Part shown: one piece after another, positions 5,611 to 6,262 of the stretch
Layout of the letters: each line of letters starts with the position of its first letter
How positions within the stretch are numbered: the first letter of the stretch is position 1
Assembly (NCBI GenBank): GCA_017410745.1
Contig: JAFPPJ010000234.1
Coordinates: forward strand, 1-6,262
DNA length: 6,262 bases
Direction of reading: 5' to 3'
Source of the DNA: Oscillospiraceae bacterium
GTDB lineage: Bacteria; Bacillota; Clostridia; Oscillospirales; Ruminococcaceae
Program-made: the position numbers and the translations under genes
The notes under the pieces: generated by a model
What the model was told of the DNA's origin: nothing
Seen by the model: only the letters and a program-made list of their open reading frames with translations
The model's database searches: none

Positions 5611-6048
5611 ATGAAGGATCCTTTTCAGACCGATGCCTACTGCCGCTATTTCCTGCGCAGGACCGACAGCGGGAATATAGGTGAGGGCTGGCTCAATACA
5701 TACTTTTTCAGCAAGGGCGACACCTTCGGCGACGATGTGCTTGCCGCCCTTACGGATATGCGTCCGGACTACACCGACTTCGTGATACTTGAGATGTGCG
5801 AGCCCGCCTCTGCCGAGATATACGGCAAGGAGGGCAGACTCACATATATACAGTCGGTGATGCGCGAGGACTGCATACAGACCGAGATGCACTTCGAGAT
5901 GGAAGACGGCACGCAACTGCAGTTCGTGCGCTTCCTGCCCGAGATCGAGGACACCTTCGGGCTGTACAGATATGTCATGTCGGGCGGAGTTCCCGACACC
6001 GACGAATTCGACGATATTACGGAATTTATTTTCGGGAGACAAGAATGA
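5611..6048 (+). CDS. Uncharacterised acidic protein encoded within the his operon
   Basis: I do not recognise this 145-residue protein. It is clearly acidic (about 30 Asp/Glu against about 12 Lys/Arg). It has no signal peptide, membrane segment, cysteine cluster or nucleotide-binding motif that I can see. Its pattern of short hydrophobic stretches separated by charged turns (for example FVILEMCE at 67-74 and TQLQFVRFLPEIED at 101-114) suggests a small soluble alpha/beta fold. Base and codon use match the neighbouring his genes, and its stop overlaps the hisH start (ATGA). It therefore reads as a real gene translated with hisH. The ATG at 5611 is the first after an in-frame stop at 5596, and only a weak AAAG precedes it, next to the heptad element. 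It is too short and lacks the motifs for the missing histidinol-phosphate phosphatase. Confidence 0.8.
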   Translation: MKDPFQTDAYCRYFLRRTDSGNIGEGWLNTYFFSKGDTFGDDVLAALTDMRPDYTDFVILEMCEPASAEIYGKEGRLTYIQSVMREDCIQTEMHFEMEDGTQLQFVRFLPEIEDTFGLYRYVMSGGVPDTDEFDDITEFIFGRQE

Positions 6049-6262
6049 TCGCTATAATCGACTACGGTGCAGGCAACATCTTCTCGGTGAAGAACGCCTG
6101 CAGTTATCTCGGCATAGAAGCCGGGCTCACATCGGACAAGAGGGAGATAGAGAACGCCGACGGGATAATACTCCCGGGCGTAGGCGCATTCCCCGCCGCT
6201 ATGGACTCCCTCGTGAAGTCGGGGCTCGTGGATACTATCCGCACCGAAGCGCACAAGAAGCC
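6045..6262 (+). CDS. hisH: Imidazole glycerol phosphate synthase glutaminase subunit HisH, 5' part
   Basis: HisH is the class I glutamine amidotransferase that hydrolyses glutamine and passes ammonia to HisF, giving imidazoleglycerol phosphate and AICAR. Only the first 72 complete codons lie in the window; the frame is open at the right edge. The N-terminus IIDYGAGN (4-11) and the oxyanion-loop region LPGVGAF (43-49) identify the family. The catalytic Cys and the His/Glu of the triad lie beyond the edge, so activity cannot be judged. The ATG at 6045 overlaps the stop of the upstream 145-residue gene, and GGGAG (6034-6038) lies 6 nt before it. Its partner hisF and the other missing pathway genes would be expected downstream. 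Confidence 0.95.
   Translation, partial: MIAIIDYGAGNIFSVKNACSYLGIEAGLTSDKREIENADGIILPGVGAFPAAMDSLVKSGLVDTIRTEAHKK

Noticed and set aside
1..6262. CRISPR array, insertion sequence with transposase, or defence system
   Set aside because: No regularly spaced repeats with unique spacers and no transposase, nuclease or toxin-like protein were seen on either strand.

Overview
The window carries the front part of a histidine biosynthesis operon, all on the + strand, in the order hisZ, hisG, hisD, hisC, hisB, an unrecognised 145-residue gene, then the start of hisH, which runs off the right edge. The organism is probably a low-to-moderate GC Firmicute of the Ruminococcus/Oscillospiraceae type. The grounds are the pairing of a short-form HisG with HisZ, a monofunctional HisB, strong AGGAGG-type ribosome binding sites, very frequent ATA isoleucine codons, and AT-rich intergenic DNA full of 7-base repeats. 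The assignment rests on gene content and style, not on a database match.

Layout. Positions 1-431 hold no credible gene. They contain several hairpins and nested long-range complementary segments (about 52-323) that look like a structured RNA or a fold-back DNA element. Positions 412-471 hold a likely promoter whose -10 box lies inside a perfect 18-bp inverted repeat, a strong candidate operator for the his operon. hisZ, hisG, hisD and hisC (496-4646) are packed with overlaps or 1-base gaps. Two AT- or purine-rich spacers then interrupt the operon. One (4646-4828) is bounded by inverted arrays of AGTTTGG-type heptads. The other (5426-5604) is bounded by ATAATGC/CATTATG-type heptads. Each begins at the stop codon of the gene before it. 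The 145-residue gene (5611-6048) overlaps hisH by ATGA, so it looks like a genuine operon member.

How the genes work together. HisG and HisZ form the ATP phosphoribosyltransferase that starts the pathway. HisB dehydrates imidazoleglycerol phosphate, HisC transaminates the product, and HisD makes the final two oxidations to histidine. HisH supplies ammonia to HisF for ring closure. hisA, hisF, hisI/E and a histidinol-phosphate phosphatase are not in the window; hisA, hisF and hisI/E would be expected beyond the right edge. No T-box and no histidine-rich leader peptide is visible, so control is more likely by a repressor at the palindrome. A TrpR-family HisR/YerC-type protein is one hypothesis.

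Most unusual points: the symmetric operator made of four TATCATA-type half-sites, the compact foldable region upstream of it, the two heptad-bounded intergenic elements inside the operon, and the uncharacterised acidic protein coupled to hisH.
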